36,853 nucleotides of DNA from an uncultured Verrucomicrobiota bacterium (lineage in GTDB: Bacteria > Verrucomicrobiota > Verrucomicrobiia > Limisphaerales > UBA9464): positions 1 to 36,853 of the forward strand of contig CAIMMI010000078.1 in NCBI GenBank assembly GCA_903842505.1. Reading direction: 5' to 3'. Below the pieces are notes generated by a model. The model saw only the letters and a program-made list of their open reading frames with translations, was not told the DNA's origin and searched no databases. Shown here piece by piece: positions 1-9,242 of this stretch. A program made the position numbers and the translations under genes. Numbering within the stretch: position 1 is the stretch's first letter; each line of letters starts with the position of its first letter.

Positions 1-17
1 CCGGCTTCGTCCGATGT

Positions 18-959
18 TCAGAGTTCGGTCTCGCGGGCGACGACGTAGAGGGGGCGCCCCTGAACCTGCTGGTAGATGCGTCCGATGTATTCGCCGACGA
101 TCCCGATGCAGATCAGTTGGATCCCTCCGAAGAAGGCGACCAGCAGGGCGAGGGAAGCCCACCCGGGCGGGGGGGCCTGGCCACCCAGCTTCGTGACGAT
201 CACGTAGAGCCCATAGATCAAGGCGGAGGCGGCAGCGAGCAGGCCCAGCCAGGTGGCCAGGCGGAGAGGAAGGGTCGAGTATCCGAAGAACCCGGCGGCG
301 GCGAGGCGGATGAGCTTGGCGAGGGTGTACTTCGTCTCGCCGGCATCGCGTTCGGGGCGGTCGTAGGGGACGCCCGTCTGGCGGAAGCCGACCCAGGTCC
401 TGAGCCCCCGCACGAGGACATCCCGTTCGGGCATGGTGATGATCTGGTCGCGAACGGCGCGGGAGATCAGGCCGAAGTCACCGGCGTCGAGAGGGACCTC
501 GACATCCGCGAAGCGGCGGAAGATCCGGTAGAACGAGCCGTAGGCGACCCGTTTCCAGAGGGATTCCTTCCGGTTCTGGCGGACCGCGTAGACGACTTCG
601 AAGCCTTCCCGGAATTTTTCGAGGAAGGCGGGGAAGACGGAGGGCGGGTCCTGCAGGTCGGCGTCCAGGATGATGCTGGCGTCGCCGCGGCAGGCGCGGA
701 GCCCGGCCATGACGGCGGGTTGGTGGCCGAAGTTGCGAGCGAGTTGGACGAGTCGGACGGTGCCGGGGAAGCTGCTGCGGTGGCGACGGATGGCCTGGTG
801 GCTTCCGTCGGTGGACCCGTCATCGACGAGGATGAGTTCCCAATGGTAGCCGGGGATGCGGGCAAGTTCTTCCGAGAGGCGGAGGAAGAGTTTTGGGAGC
901 ACGGCCTCCTCGTTGAGGAAGGGGATGACCAGCGAGATGATGGGAGGCGTTGAGTGCAT
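18..959 (-). CDS. Polyprenyl-phosphate glycosyltransferase, GT2 family (DPM1/GtrB-like)
   Basis: A 313-residue GT-A fold family 2 glycosyltransferase of the kind that moves a sugar from a nucleotide donor onto a polyisoprenyl phosphate at the inner membrane face. Visible motifs are DDGSTDGS at residues 46-53 (nucleotide binding), the metal-binding DADLQDPP at 99-106, and NFGHQPA at 76-82, which is typical of the DPM1/GtrB/ArnC branch. Two hydrophobic segments near residues 235-260 and 265-292 give the C-terminal membrane anchor seen in GtrB-type enzymes. The ATG lies 3 nt after the stop of the upstream membrane-protein gene, so the two are almost certainly co-transcribed. The family and polyprenyl-phosphate acceptor are well supported. 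The sugar and the final glycan cannot be read from the sequence. Confidence 0.9.
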   Translation of the reverse strand: MHSTPPIISLVIPFLNEEAVLPKLFLRLSEELARIPGYHWELILVDDGSTDGSHQAIRRHRSSFPGTVRLVQLARNFGHQPAVMAGLRACRGDASIILDADLQDPPSVFPAFLEKFREGFEVVYAVRQNRKESLWKRVAYGSFYRIFRRFADVEVPLDAGDFGLISRAVRDQIITMPERDVLVRGLRTWVGFRQTGVPYDRPERDAGETKYTLAKLIRLAAAGFFGYSTLPLRLATWLGLLAAASALIYGLYVIVTKLGGQAPPPGWASLALLVAFFGGIQLICIGIVGEYIGRIYQQVQGRPLYVVARETEL

Positions 960-962
960 GGG

Positions 963-2699
963 TCACTGCGTGCATTCCCAGAGGTGCCATTGGTCGGATC
1001 GGGCGAGTTGCCGCCACCGGGGGCTCTTTTCCAGGGGGAAGGGGGTGGTGATGGGGAGGATGCAATAGCGGACGGAGAAGGCGTCAATCCAGTGCTGGGG
1101 GGCAGACGCGATCCTGGCCCATTCGGCTTGCAGTTGTTGGGTCTCCTCGGCGGTCTGCGTTGGGTTGAGGCTGGCGAGGTGGAACCAGACGCCGTACTCG
1201 GCGAAGGCGGAGGTGGTGACGTTGGTCTGGGTGAAGCCTCGGAGGTAGGCGTTGAGGGCGCGTCGTCGGGCCCACTGCTCATTATTGACGGAGGGGGAGA
1301 GGGCGACGGTGCCCGTGAGGGGGCGCAGAGCGTGGGAGATGACGGCCCAGTCGGAGACCTGAGTTTCGCCCGCGATCACTGCGTTGGTGGCGAGGGAGAG
1401 GTTGGGAGCGTCCTGGAGGAAGCGCTTCCAGGATTGGCGATTCGACTCCATGGCGGCCGTCTCGCGATTGTTGTTCGTAGCCCAGCTTCGGAGGATCCAG
1501 GCGCCCGACAAGTGCAGGGCGGTGATGGATACGATGGCTGCAGTCACCAGTCGGCCCTTGGGAGCCCAGCGTTCCCATGCGTCGGCGCCGGCATGGAAAA
1601 GCAGCACGATGCCCATGGGAGCAGCGACGAAGAGCCAATGGGCGGGCTGGATGTAGATGCCGGTGAAGAAGTGGAACTCGGTGTAGGCGAGGGCTGCTGC
1701 CCCGGCGAGCCAGACGGGGAGGAGCGTGCGCCGGACGAACCAGACGTATGCGGCTCCAAGGCCGTAGAGGACGAACAGCTTTCCGTGCATCCAGAAGACC
1801 GGGTTGGCGCGGTGGGTGAAGTACTCATTCCGTGTGAGCCACTCGTCTCCGTACTGGGCCTTGGTGAGGAAGTTCTGGAGCAGTGCCGGGCTGCCAATGA
1901 TACCCCCGAGCACAAGGACGAGGAGGTAGGACTTCCAGCGGGGGCGATCCAGGATGGCCATGCCGACGAGGACTGCGGCGATGCAGGTCCAGAAGTAGAG
2001 GTAGCTCGCGATGCAGAAACCGAAGGACAGGGCAGCCCAGATGATGGCGCGTCGTCGGGAATCCTCTTGGAGACGGATGATCGTGAAGAGGGAAAGGCCG
2101 AGGGAAATGAAGCTGACGCCGGGCGAGATGATGCGGAACTGGCGCAGGGGCGAGCTCCATTGGTGAAGGTCCTGCGAGGTTGTCCCGCGCAGCACTTCGA
2201 CCGTGGCGGCCAGGTGTCGGAGGATCGGGATGCCCTCCGTCATCTGGTGATCCCCCAGGAACAGGAGGGCGAGACAGGCGCCCAGCCAGAGCCGTCGGGT
2301 TCGTCGAAGCAGCAGGTAGCTGGCGATCGGCAGGGTCAGGCCTACCCAGACGCGGAGGAGGAAGGTGGTGCCCCAGGTTCCGCCGCCCACCAGTTTGCTG
2401 GCGAGGATTGCCGGAACGAACTGCAGCCAAGGATACATGGATGAACCATCGGAGGGCTGTGCTGGGTCACCGAGTTTCCAGGGATGCTGATGGTACGAGT
2501 GGGAGATGACCTGACCGTACGGAACCAGTTCATCCGTATCACAGACCCAGATTGGATCGCCGGTCTGGAACCAGCGCACTCCATAGGGCAACAGCGCCAG
2601 CACCAGCCCCATGACGATCAGGGCGACGAGGAAGATCGAGTCCTGACGACTCCAGGAGCCTGGGTGGGCCTGTCCTTTCTCGGTCGCGTCCTGGGTCAT
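963..2699 (-). CDS. Polytopic membrane protein, probable GT-C type glycosyltransferase
   Basis: A 578-residue integral membrane protein with about ten hydrophobic segments and a soluble C-terminal third (from about residue 400). I do not recognise a named family. The first large loop after the N-terminal membrane segment carries an acidic CDTDE motif near residue 54, where GT-C glycosyltransferases keep their catalytic acidic residue. The next gene makes a polyprenyl-phosphate sugar, the donor type used by GT-C enzymes, and starts 3 nt after this stop. That supports a donor-maker and donor-user pair, which is inference. purH ends 22 nt upstream. It could instead be an O-antigen or exopolysaccharide membrane protein without transferase activity. 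Confidence 0.7.
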   Translation of the reverse strand: MTQDATEKGQAHPGSWSRQDSIFLVALIVMGLVLALLPYGVRWFQTGDPIWVCDTDELVPYGQVISHSYHQHPWKLGDPAQPSDGSSMYPWLQFVPAILASKLVGGGTWGTTFLLRVWVGLTLPIASYLLLRRTRRLWLGACLALLFLGDHQMTEGIPILRHLAATVEVLRGTTSQDLHQWSSPLRQFRIISPGVSFISLGLSLFTIIRLQEDSRRRAIIWAALSFGFCIASYLYFWTCIAAVLVGMAILDRPRWKSYLLVLVLGGIIGSPALLQNFLTKAQYGDEWLTRNEYFTHRANPVFWMHGKLFVLYGLGAAYVWFVRRTLLPVWLAGAAALAYTEFHFFTGIYIQPAHWLFVAAPMGIVLLFHAGADAWERWAPKGRLVTAAIVSITALHLSGAWILRSWATNNNRETAAMESNRQSWKRFLQDAPNLSLATNAVIAGETQVSDWAVISHALRPLTGTVALSPSVNNEQWARRRALNAYLRGFTQTNVTTSAFAEYGVWFHLASLNPTQTAEETQQLQAEWARIASAPQHWIDAFSVRYCILPITTPFPLEKSPRWRQLARSDQWHLWECTQ

Positions 2700-2721
2700 G
2701 GGGCGGGAATCGGCGGGCTAA

Positions 2722-4269
2722 TCAATGCCGGAAGTGGCGATGGCCGGTGAAGACCATCGCGATGTTCCGTTCGTCAGCGGCGCGGATGACCTCGGCGTCG
2801 CGCATCGATCCGCCGGGTTGGATCGCGGCGGTGGCTCCGGCTTCAGCGGCGGCGATCAGGCCGTCGGGGAAGGGGAAGAAGGCATCGGAACAGACGACGC
2901 TGTCGCGAAGGCTGAGTCCGGCTTCACCGGCCTTCCAGACGGCGATGCGGCTGGAGTCGACGCGGCTCATCTGGCCGGCGCCGATGCCGAGGGTCTGTTG
3001 GTTGTTGGCGTACACGATGGCGTTGGACTTCACGTGCTTCACGACGTGCCAGCCGAAGAGGAGGGCTTCCAGTTCGGTCGCGGTGGGAGCGCGACGGGTG
3101 ACGACCTTGAGGTCTGCGGCGGTGGTGGAGTGGAGATCGCGTTCCTGCCAGAGGAAGGACTCGGCCCCGACGGACCGGAGGTCGAAGGGAGACGCCTTGC
3201 CGGGGTGCTTCAGGACCTTGAGGAGGCGCAGGTTCTTCTTCTGCTGCAGGAGGGCGAGGGCGTCCGGGGTGAAGTCCGGCGCGACGATGACCTCGCTGAA
3301 GATTTCGGCGATGGCCTTGGCGCAGTTGAGGTCGAGGGCCTGGTTGACGGCGATGATGCCGCCGAAGGGGGCTTGGCGATCGGTGGCGTAGGCGCGGTCC
3401 CAGGCCTCGCGGAGGGAAGATCCGCGACCGACGCCGCACGGGTTGGTGTGCTTGAGGATGGCGAGGGTGGGATCGTTCGCGGGGAACTCCGCGATCAGGG
3501 CCGCGGCGGCCGTGAGATCGAGGATATTGTTGTAGGAAAGTTCCTTCCCGTGCAGTTGGGAGAAGTACTCGCCGAACTTGCCGTAGAGGGCGGCGCGCTG
3601 GTGCGGGTTTTCGCCGTAGCGGAGGGGTTGGACGAGGGGAGCGCCGACCGAAAGGACCGGGACGTGTTCAGTGGCGGGGGTGAACTCGCGGCTGAGATGG
3701 GCGGCGATCGCGGCGTCGTAGGCGGCGGTGCGGGCGTAGACCTTGGCCGCGAGCTTCTGGCGGAGTTCGAGGGTGGTATCGCCGGAAGTGCGGATCTGCT
3801 CCGCGACGAGGGTGTAGTCGGCGGGATCCACGATCACGGTGACGCTGCCGTGATTCTTGGCGGCGCTGCGGAGCATCGAAGGCCCGCCGATGTCGATGTT
3901 CTCGATCGCGTCGTGGAGGGTGACGCCGGGTTTCGCGACGGTGGCCTCGAAGGGGTAGAGGTTCACGACGACGAGGTCGATCGGGGCGATGCCGTGTTCG
4001 GCGACCGTGCGTTCGTGCTCGGCGTTTCCGCGCAGGTAAAGGAGACCGCCGTGGACGAGGGGATGGAGCGTCTTGACCCGGCCGTCGAGCATCTCGGGGA
4101 AGCCGGTGTGCTCGGAGATATCCTTCACGGGCAGGCCGGCATCGCGGATGGCCTTGGCCGTGCCTCCGGTCGAGAGGAGTTCGACTCCAGCCGCCATCAG
4201 CGTGCGGGCTAGGTCGACGAGACCGGTCTTGTCGGAAACGGAAAGAAGGGCGCGTTGAATCTTGGACAT
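2722..4269 (-). CDS. purH: Bifunctional AICAR formyltransferase/IMP cyclohydrolase PurH
   Basis: Catalyses the last two steps of de novo purine synthesis, formylating AICAR with 10-formyl-tetrahydrofolate and then closing the ring to IMP, in the cytoplasm. The 515-residue length is normal for the family. The N-terminal IMP cyclohydrolase (MGS-like) domain covers roughly residues 1-190, with SDKTGL at 12-17, STGGT at 33-37 and GRVKTLHP at 63-70. The transformylase domain follows, with RYGENPHQ at 217-224 and the catalytic Lys-His pair in KHTNPCG at 273-279. The C-terminus ends in FTGHRHFRH, as is usual for PurH. An ATG start and an unbroken frame indicate a functional gene. The two downstream sugar-transfer genes follow closely and may share its transcript. 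Confidence 0.97.
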   Translation of the reverse strand: MSKIQRALLSVSDKTGLVDLARTLMAAGVELLSTGGTAKAIRDAGLPVKDISEHTGFPEMLDGRVKTLHPLVHGGLLYLRGNAEHERTVAEHGIAPIDLVVVNLYPFEATVAKPGVTLHDAIENIDIGGPSMLRSAAKNHGSVTVIVDPADYTLVAEQIRTSGDTTLELRQKLAAKVYARTAAYDAAIAAHLSREFTPATEHVPVLSVGAPLVQPLRYGENPHQRAALYGKFGEYFSQLHGKELSYNNILDLTAAAALIAEFPANDPTLAILKHTNPCGVGRGSSLREAWDRAYATDRQAPFGGIIAVNQALDLNCAKAIAEIFSEVIVAPDFTPDALALLQQKKNLRLLKVLKHPGKASPFDLRSVGAESFLWQERDLHSTTAADLKVVTRRAPTATELEALLFGWHVVKHVKSNAIVYANNQQTLGIGAGQMSRVDSSRIAVWKAGEAGLSLRDSVVCSDAFFPFPDGLIAAAEAGATAAIQPGGSMRDAEVIRAADERNIAMVFTGHRHFRH

Positions 4270-4609
4270 GGAACAGTGACTCAGAAACGTGGGAGGGGAG
4301 TTTGACCGCGTGGACGGGTGAAGGACAGGGGGATTTTGAGGGCGCTGGCTGGGTGGGCGTACCTTGACACTGCCTCCGAAACGGGTGGGGCGAGACTCCG
4401 TCGAGCCGTTGCAGAGTCCGAAGTTTTCAGTTTCAAGTTTTGAAGCGGGAGCCGGGCTTGAAACTTGAATCTTGAAACTCGGGACTCCCCAGCGGCTCGT
4501 GGGGACACTCGCCCCACCCCTCGCTGGGGGCAGGGCGCCGTGGTCAGGGGGCTCGCGGTTGTGGGCGCGGGGATCTGGCGTTTTGTTCCAGATGGCCGCG
4601 CATGGTGGC
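4270..4609. other. 340-base intergenic gap between purH and the membrane cassette
   Basis: No convincing gene is present. The open frame covering 4281-5042 on the minus strand is proline/arginine-rich and runs antisense-frame through a real gene, so it is a GC-bias shadow. The gap holds a hairpin-forming set of repeated short words at about 4429-4479 (annotated separately) and a GC-rich hairpin at about 4499-4517 (GTGGGG, six-base loop, CCCCAC). Neither is followed by a clear T-tract on either strand. Transcription of the upstream cassette must end here, and the purH promoter must lie here, but I cannot place either with confidence. Confidence 0.5.
4429..4479. repeat. Imperfect inverted repeat of the word AGTTTCAAG/CTTGAAACT
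   Basis: AGTTTCAAG at 4429-4437 is complementary to CTTGAAACT at 4457-4465 and again to CTTGAAACT at 4471-4479, so one left arm can pair with either of two right arms. Adjacent bases extend the pairing imperfectly. The local AT-rich composition differs from the surrounding coding DNA. It could be a small dispersed intergenic repeat or an mRNA-end structure. The repeat words are plain, but the function is unknown. Confidence 0.6.
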
Positions 4610-6115
4610 CTAGTTCTTCTTCGCCTCTTCCTTGGGCTTTGGAGCGGGCGGATTCGTCACGGCTGGCGGGGCATTGGTGGCAGCTCCGGCGGGGACGCCG
4701 AAATTGGCGGGGAGGCTGAGTTCGGTGCGGAGGCGGGCCTGGAACTCGGCGTTCACGCCGGAGGCGGGGTCGAGGAGACGCATGAGGACCTCGCGCTTGA
4801 GTTCTGCGAACGGACCGAGAGGCAGACGGACGACAGCGGATTTGTGGGTGGTACGCTGCTGGAAGTTCGAGTGGACCTTCTCGGCGAAGAGCATGAGACC
4901 CTGAGCCTGTTCGGCGTCGCCTCCGACGAGGTTGCCGTAGGCGGATTCGATGGAGCCCTCGACGATGGCCTTGATGCGGTCGCGGGAGGTTTCTCCGGCG
5001 TCCTCCTCGATGCGGGAGAGGGCGTAGTCCTCGAGGGTCCACTCGGGCTTGATGTTGGCGTTGGGCCCGTAGGTCTGTTTGCAGAACTCGAACCAGCGCC
5101 GGGCCTCGCGGAGGCGGTTGTACGTGTAAAGGAAGTAAACGGCATCCTTGAGGAAGTTGCGGTGGGCGCGGGCGAAGCTGTCGCGCATGCCTTCTTCCTC
5201 CTCGGCCTGGATCTGGTCGATGTAGGCCTTCGACGTGTTGTCGACCATGTCGAGGTTCGGGCCGAACTGGATCCGCTGGGTGTAGTTGTTGGTGATGAGG
5301 CGTCCGCGGTGGAAGGCCATCATCATCGGCTGAAAAATGTTTCGGCGGAGCATCCGGACGTCACCGGCGCCGCGTCCCTCGCGGAGTCCGCGCGTGGCCC
5401 AGTAGATGGCGTGGGTTTCGGGGAGGCGCCATTCGAGGGGACCGTAGGTGTCGTCGACCAGCTTCATCAGGGCTGGTTCGAGCTTGTACCGTTCAACGAG
5501 ATTCTTGACGCGGGCGACGGCCTCCGGGGTCTTGGGGTTGAGGAGGGAATCGTAATCCGGGCGTCCACCGCCGATGGCTTCGTCCATGGCCTCCGCCCAA
5601 TGAGCTTTGTAGGTGAGGTGGGCGTCGTCGAGGTTCGCGCCCATCTTGTGGTGGAAGTGGCGGGCGAGCTCGGAGTGGATGTCGATGGCGTGGGGATTGT
5701 ACTTCAGGCCTTCGTCGCGGAGCAGTTCGATGCCGCGCTGGACCCAGAGCCAACGATCCTCGGGATCGGGGAACTTGACCGAGATGTTGTAGGACAGATT
5801 CCAGGCGAGGTGGACCCAGACGGCGGAGAAGTGCGGCTGGAGCTTGGTGATCCAGTCGGAGAGTTGGACGGCTTCGAAGTGCTTTCCTTCGTCCTGGAGT
5901 TCGGAGGAGCGGATCCAGAGGGCGTTGGCGATGATGCCGCGGAATCCGCCGAGTGCGACCGTGGTGAAGGCGAGGACGGGCGGGGCGTTGGAAAGGACGG
6001 TCGACTTCGTGAGGCCGAGTTGGTCGCGGTCGCGATTGAGCCGGACCTGGAAGAAATGGCCCGCAACCAGGGCGAGGACGGCGATGGCGATGAGGCCGGT
6101 CTTGCGGAGGTTCAT
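4610..6115 (-). CDS. Membrane-anchored protein of unknown function, repeat-like helical
   Basis: A 501-residue protein with one hydrophobic segment at about residues 7-24 (signal anchor), then a long soluble, Trp- and Arg-rich region that should lie outside the cytoplasmic membrane. The region with [20 protein letters not shown] and a following W-rich stretch (about residues 65-110) looks TPR-like, with alternating helices, but I cannot name a family. The last 25 residues are rich in Pro, Ala and Lys, like a flexible tail. The ATG overlaps the stop of the ABC permease gene by 4 nt (ATGA), implying translational coupling and a shared role with the transporter, for example as a periplasmic partner. 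That role is inference. It is the last gene of the eight-gene cassette. Confidence 0.85.
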   Translation of the reverse strand: MNLRKTGLIAIAVLALVAGHFFQVRLNRDRDQLGLTKSTVLSNAPPVLAFTTVALGGFRGIIANALWIRSSELQDEGKHFEAVQLSDWITKLQPHFSAVWVHLAWNLSYNISVKFPDPEDRWLWVQRGIELLRDEGLKYNPHAIDIHSELARHFHHKMGANLDDAHLTYKAHWAEAMDEAIGGGRPDYDSLLNPKTPEAVARVKNLVERYKLEPALMKLVDDTYGPLEWRLPETHAIYWATRGLREGRGAGDVRMLRRNIFQPMMMAFHRGRLITNNYTQRIQFGPNLDMVDNTSKAYIDQIQAEEEEGMRDSFARAHRNFLKDAVYFLYTYNRLREARRWFEFCKQTYGPNANIKPEWTLEDYALSRIEEDAGETSRDRIKAIVEGSIESAYGNLVGGDAEQAQGLMLFAEKVHSNFQQRTTHKSAVVRLPLGPFAELKREVLMRLLDPASGVNAEFQARLRTELSLPANFGVPAGAATNAPPAVTNPPAPKPKEEAKKN

Positions 6116-7911
6116 GTGGGCAGGGCGATTTCGCGGCGGGTGAGGATGATCATCCCTGCGGCTCCGAGGGAGCCACCGGCGATGCCGACGACGACGATGA
6201 AGGCGCGGGCGAGATCCGACCAGGTGACGGACCGGCCGGTGGAAAGGGCGTCGACGGGTGAGAAGCTGGAGACCTGATTGAGGACCCAGTAGGCGCTTCC
6301 GTAGACGATGACGGACGCCTGGTTGAGGAGCGTGGGTTGGGTGATGGTCCCAGTCTCGGTGTTCACGCCGATGATGCCGCCTTGTTCCACGACCTGCTTG
6401 AGGGTGCCGGAAGAGAGTCCGACGACGAGCAAGGCGAGCGAGACGAAGGAGGCGACAGGGAACGAGAGGAACGACGCGGAGAACAGGCCGATGGCGGTAA
6501 GGAGACCGAGCCAGCAGACGATCACGCCGAGGCCGCGGGCGAAGTTCACGGCGAAGGGGGCTTCGGGCGTGAGGATCTGGATGCCGTCGGTGAGCGGGAG
6601 GACGACGGTGAGGCGACCGAGGTTGGCGTAGCGGATCACGAGCGAACCGTCGTCATTGATCTGGTCGGCGGAGATCGCGAACTCGCTGGGGACGTCGGGG
6701 CCGAAGTTGTTCACGAGTCGTTCCGGGGCGCGTTGGCGGGCCCCGCCAATTTCCCAGCCGTGATCGAACGAAGCGTCCATGCCCACGTACTCCGGGGTGA
6801 AGAACTTGACGCGGACGAAGATCGGCTTGCCCTTGAAACGTTCACGGGCGCCTGAGCCGAGTTGGAAGGTGTAGGGCAGCGGACGGAACTGGCCGGCGGG
6901 GACGGCCTGGAGGCGTCCTTCGAGTTGGGCGCGGACCTGCTTCTTCACGAAGAGCGGATCCATGGACGAGAGGGACGGATCGCGTCGGCGCTTCTCGAAC
7001 TCGGCCTCGACGTCCGGGTCGATGTTCAGGATCGCGGCTGGGACGGTTTCGCGGGCGACGAGGATCTCGTTCTGGAGCTTGGCGAGTTGGGCTGGGGGCA
7101 GTTGCTGGGCGCGCGCGAGCAGGAGGCCGAAGACGATGGCCCCGGAGACGGCCACCATGCTGGCGTTGAGGACCATGATGCCAATCCATTTGCCGAGCCA
7201 GATCTGCCAGCGGGGAATGGGTTTGACGGTGACGAGGAAGAGGGACATGTCCTCGATGTCGCGGGCCAGGGTGCCGCAGGCGAGCCAGAGCGAGGAGAAG
7301 CCGAGGAGTCCCGTGATGGCGGTGAGGGTGTAGGCCAGGAGGATCTGGGAGAATCCGGTGGCGGTGCCGTCATGCTTGATGATGCCGGGAAGGATGAAGA
7401 CCGCGGCGATGAGGAGGGCGAGAAGGACGACGACGAACCGGTACCGGATGGCGGCCTTCAGGGTGAGGATCGCCACGGCGAATACGGCGCGAAGGTTCTT
7501 CGGTGCGATGTCCGGGACGCCGGCGAGGTAACGGGCCCGCCATTCGGGAAGGGGTTGCCCACCGACCTGCGCCAGCATGGCGATGGCCGTGGCTCCATCC
7601 CGGGCCTGGATCGTGCAGACGTATCCGAAGCCGCGGCGTTCGGCGGAGAGCTCCCGGAAGTGGCGGGCGTAGAATCCGACGGCCAGGCCGAAGAGGGCGT
7701 TGATCCCGAGGTGGAGGGTCCAGGGGACCTGATTCACGTAGAGGACACCGGCGAGGATCGATTGGGCGATCAGGACGGTGGCTCCTTCGATCCAGAGGCG
7801 TTGGAGCAGGATCCAGATCGGTCCGAGCAGGAACGCAATCGGCGAGAAGCCCGTGGACACGGCGATCCGTGTCCCGGCTTCATCGGCGTAGATTTCGAAG
7901 CGGCGCTTCAT
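6112..7911 (-). CDS. ABC-2 type transporter permease, large
   Basis: A 599-residue membrane protein. After N-terminal hydrophobic segments, the part around residues 155-275 resembles NosY-type ABC-2 permeases, including the pattern CGTLARDIEDMSLFLVTVKP and a following W-x-G-K-W helix. A large hydrophilic domain of about 190 residues (about 275-465) then sits between membrane segments. The C-terminus has several more helices (about 470-530 and 565-595). The large inter-helix domain is reminiscent of permeases in the NatB/YhgE style. It lies 12 nt downstream of the ABC ATPase gene, so the two probably form one exporter or membrane-remodelling complex. The substrate is unknown. Confidence 0.85.
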   Translation of the reverse strand: MKRRFEIYADEAGTRIAVSTGFSPIAFLLGPIWILLQRLWIEGATVLIAQSILAGVLYVNQVPWTLHLGINALFGLAVGFYARHFRELSAERRGFGYVCTIQARDGATAIAMLAQVGGQPLPEWRARYLAGVPDIAPKNLRAVFAVAILTLKAAIRYRFVVVLLALLIAAVFILPGIIKHDGTATGFSQILLAYTLTAITGLLGFSSLWLACGTLARDIEDMSLFLVTVKPIPRWQIWLGKWIGIMVLNASMVAVSGAIVFGLLLARAQQLPPAQLAKLQNEILVARETVPAAILNIDPDVEAEFEKRRRDPSLSSMDPLFVKKQVRAQLEGRLQAVPAGQFRPLPYTFQLGSGARERFKGKPIFVRVKFFTPEYVGMDASFDHGWEIGGARQRAPERLVNNFGPDVPSEFAISADQINDDGSLVIRYANLGRLTVVLPLTDGIQILTPEAPFAVNFARGLGVIVCWLGLLTAIGLFSASFLSFPVASFVSLALLVVGLSSGTLKQVVEQGGIIGVNTETGTITQPTLLNQASVIVYGSAYWVLNQVSSFSPVDALSTGRSVTWSDLARAFIVVVGIAGGSLGAAGMIILTRREIALPT

Positions 7912-7923
7912 GTCGGGTGCCGG

Positions 7924-9186
7924 CTATTTGCGTCCGCCGAGGAGTCCGGAGAGCTTGTCGTTCGCCTTGGAGAGGTCAACAGGGGCCTTGGGCTGAGCCG
8001 GGGAGGCTGGATCTGCGGCGGTGGGTGCTGTCGGCGCGGGTGCGGGTGCCGGAGTCGGTGCGGGTGTTGGTTCCGCGGCCTTGGTCAGGGCGGCGAGACG
8101 GGATTGGTCGACCGCAGCGGTCGGAGTGGGCGTGGCGACGACGGGTTCGGTGGAAGAAGCCGCTGTCGTGGGACGCGTGAGGCGGTCGAGGACGGCATCG
8201 GTCTGGTTGGAAGCAGCCTCAGCGGAACCGCCGCGGATGAACTGGGCGACCTGGTTGCCGGAGGTGGCGCCGCTGGTCTTGGCCTGGGCGCGGGCCCGTT
8301 CGACGACGTCGAGGAAGTAGCTCTCGAGGTTCTGGGTCGGGTTGTCGAGGCGGACCTTGTCGCCGACCTCGGCGCGGAGGGTGGCCAGGACCTTCTCGGT
8401 GGTTTCGCGCGACACGATGGGGCTCGTGATGCGGACCTGGTCGGGGCGGGCGAGCAGTTCGTGGAGAGTGCCCTGGGCCTGGATGCGGCCGCCGTAATAG
8501 ATGACGACTCGGTCGCAGAGGTCCTCGACATCGGCGAGGAGGTGGGAGGAAAGGATGACGGTCTTGCCGCGGCGGGCGAGGGCGACGATGAGGTCCTTGA
8601 CTTCGCGACAGCCGAGCGGGTCGAGGCCTGCGGTGGGTTCGTCGAGGATGATGAGGTCGGGATCGTTGATCAGGGCCTGAGCGATGCCGATGCGGCGCTG
8701 CATGCCCTTGGAGAACTCGCCGACGGTGCGGGAACGGGCCTGACTGAGGCCGACCATCTCGATGAGCTGTTCGGTGCGTTGGCGCCGTTCGGCGGCGTCG
8801 AGTTGGAACAGGGATCCGAAGAAGTCGAGCGTCTCGCCGGGGTTTAGGTAGCGGTAGAGGTAGGACTCCTCGGGGAGGTAGCCGATGCGGGCCTTGGTAC
8901 GGACGTCGCGGGGGGATTGATTGAAGACAGTGATGGCCCCCTTGGTTGGGTAGAGGAGGCCGAGCATCATCTTGATGGTCGTGGATTTTCCGGAACCGTT
9001 GGGTCCGAGCAGACCGAAGATCTCGCCGCGACGGATCTCGAAGTCGACGTTGTCGACGGCGCGGGCCTTCGGCCGACCCCAGAAGTCCTTGAAGACCTTG
9101 GTGAGGCCTGCGGCGCGGACGACGACCTCATCCGAGGGCGCGGGGCGCGAGGAGGCGGGGGAGGTGAGGGTCTGGGAGTTCGCCAT
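7924..9186 (-). CDS. ABC transporter ATP-binding protein with Pro/Ala-rich C-terminal tail
   Basis: A 420-residue ATPase subunit of an ABC-2 (NatA/CcmA/NosF-like) transporter. Walker A is GPNGSGKS at 61-68, the ABC signature FSKGM at 158-162, Walker B LIILDE at 178-183 followed by the D-loop PTAGLD, and the switch His in SSHLL at 213-217. All are intact, so it should hydrolyse ATP. The usual nucleotide-binding domain ends near residue 300. Beyond it lies an unusual extension of about 120 residues, with a Pro/Ala/Thr-rich linker at about 372-402 and a short basic end. The tail may tether a partner, but this is unproven. It sits just before the large permease gene. A second candidate permease (15316-16275) lies in the same cassette. 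Confidence 0.93.
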   Translation of the reverse strand: MANSQTLTSPASSRPAPSDEVVVRAAGLTKVFKDFWGRPKARAVDNVDFEIRRGEIFGLLGPNGSGKSTTIKMMLGLLYPTKGAITVFNQSPRDVRTKARIGYLPEESYLYRYLNPGETLDFFGSLFQLDAAERRQRTEQLIEMVGLSQARSRTVGEFSKGMQRRIGIAQALINDPDLIILDEPTAGLDPLGCREVKDLIVALARRGKTVILSSHLLADVEDLCDRVVIYYGGRIQAQGTLHELLARPDQVRITSPIVSRETTEKVLATLRAEVGDKVRLDNPTQNLESYFLDVVERARAQAKTSGATSGNQVAQFIRGGSAEAASNQTDAVLDRLTRPTTAASSTEPVVATPTPTAAVDQSRLAALTKAAEPTPAPTPAPAPAPTAPTAADPASPAQPKAPVDLSKANDKLSGLLGGRK

Positions 9187-9242
9187 GGTCTGGAAGGGGT
9201 GTAGGTCCGGCCGGGGTTCCGGCGGCGTACGACGGATCGGGA

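Noticed and set aside
954-2444. Long plus-strand open frame opposite the membrane-protein gene
   Set aside because: Acidic, Gly-rich low-complexity translation with no domain. It mirrors a real gene with plausible membrane helices on the other strand.
2725-4212. Plus-strand open frame of about 495 codons opposite purH
   Set aside because: It is the antisense shadow of a full-length, motif-complete purH.
4364-4369. TTGACA as a possible plus-strand -35 box
   Set aside because: No -10-like sequence at the right spacing and no plus-strand gene downstream.
4472-6277. Plus-strand open frame of about 600 codons
   Set aside because: Glu/Gly/Val-rich antisense translation crossing two real genes, caused by GC-rich codon bias.
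8020-8080. Repetitive GGGTGCGGGT-type sequence resembling a tandem repeat
   Set aside because: It is the coding sequence of the Pro/Ala-rich tail of the ABC ATPase, not an independent repeat array.
6862-8847. Plus-strand open frame of about 660 codons
   Set aside because: Runs antisense to the ABC permease and ATPase genes, which have intact motifs.
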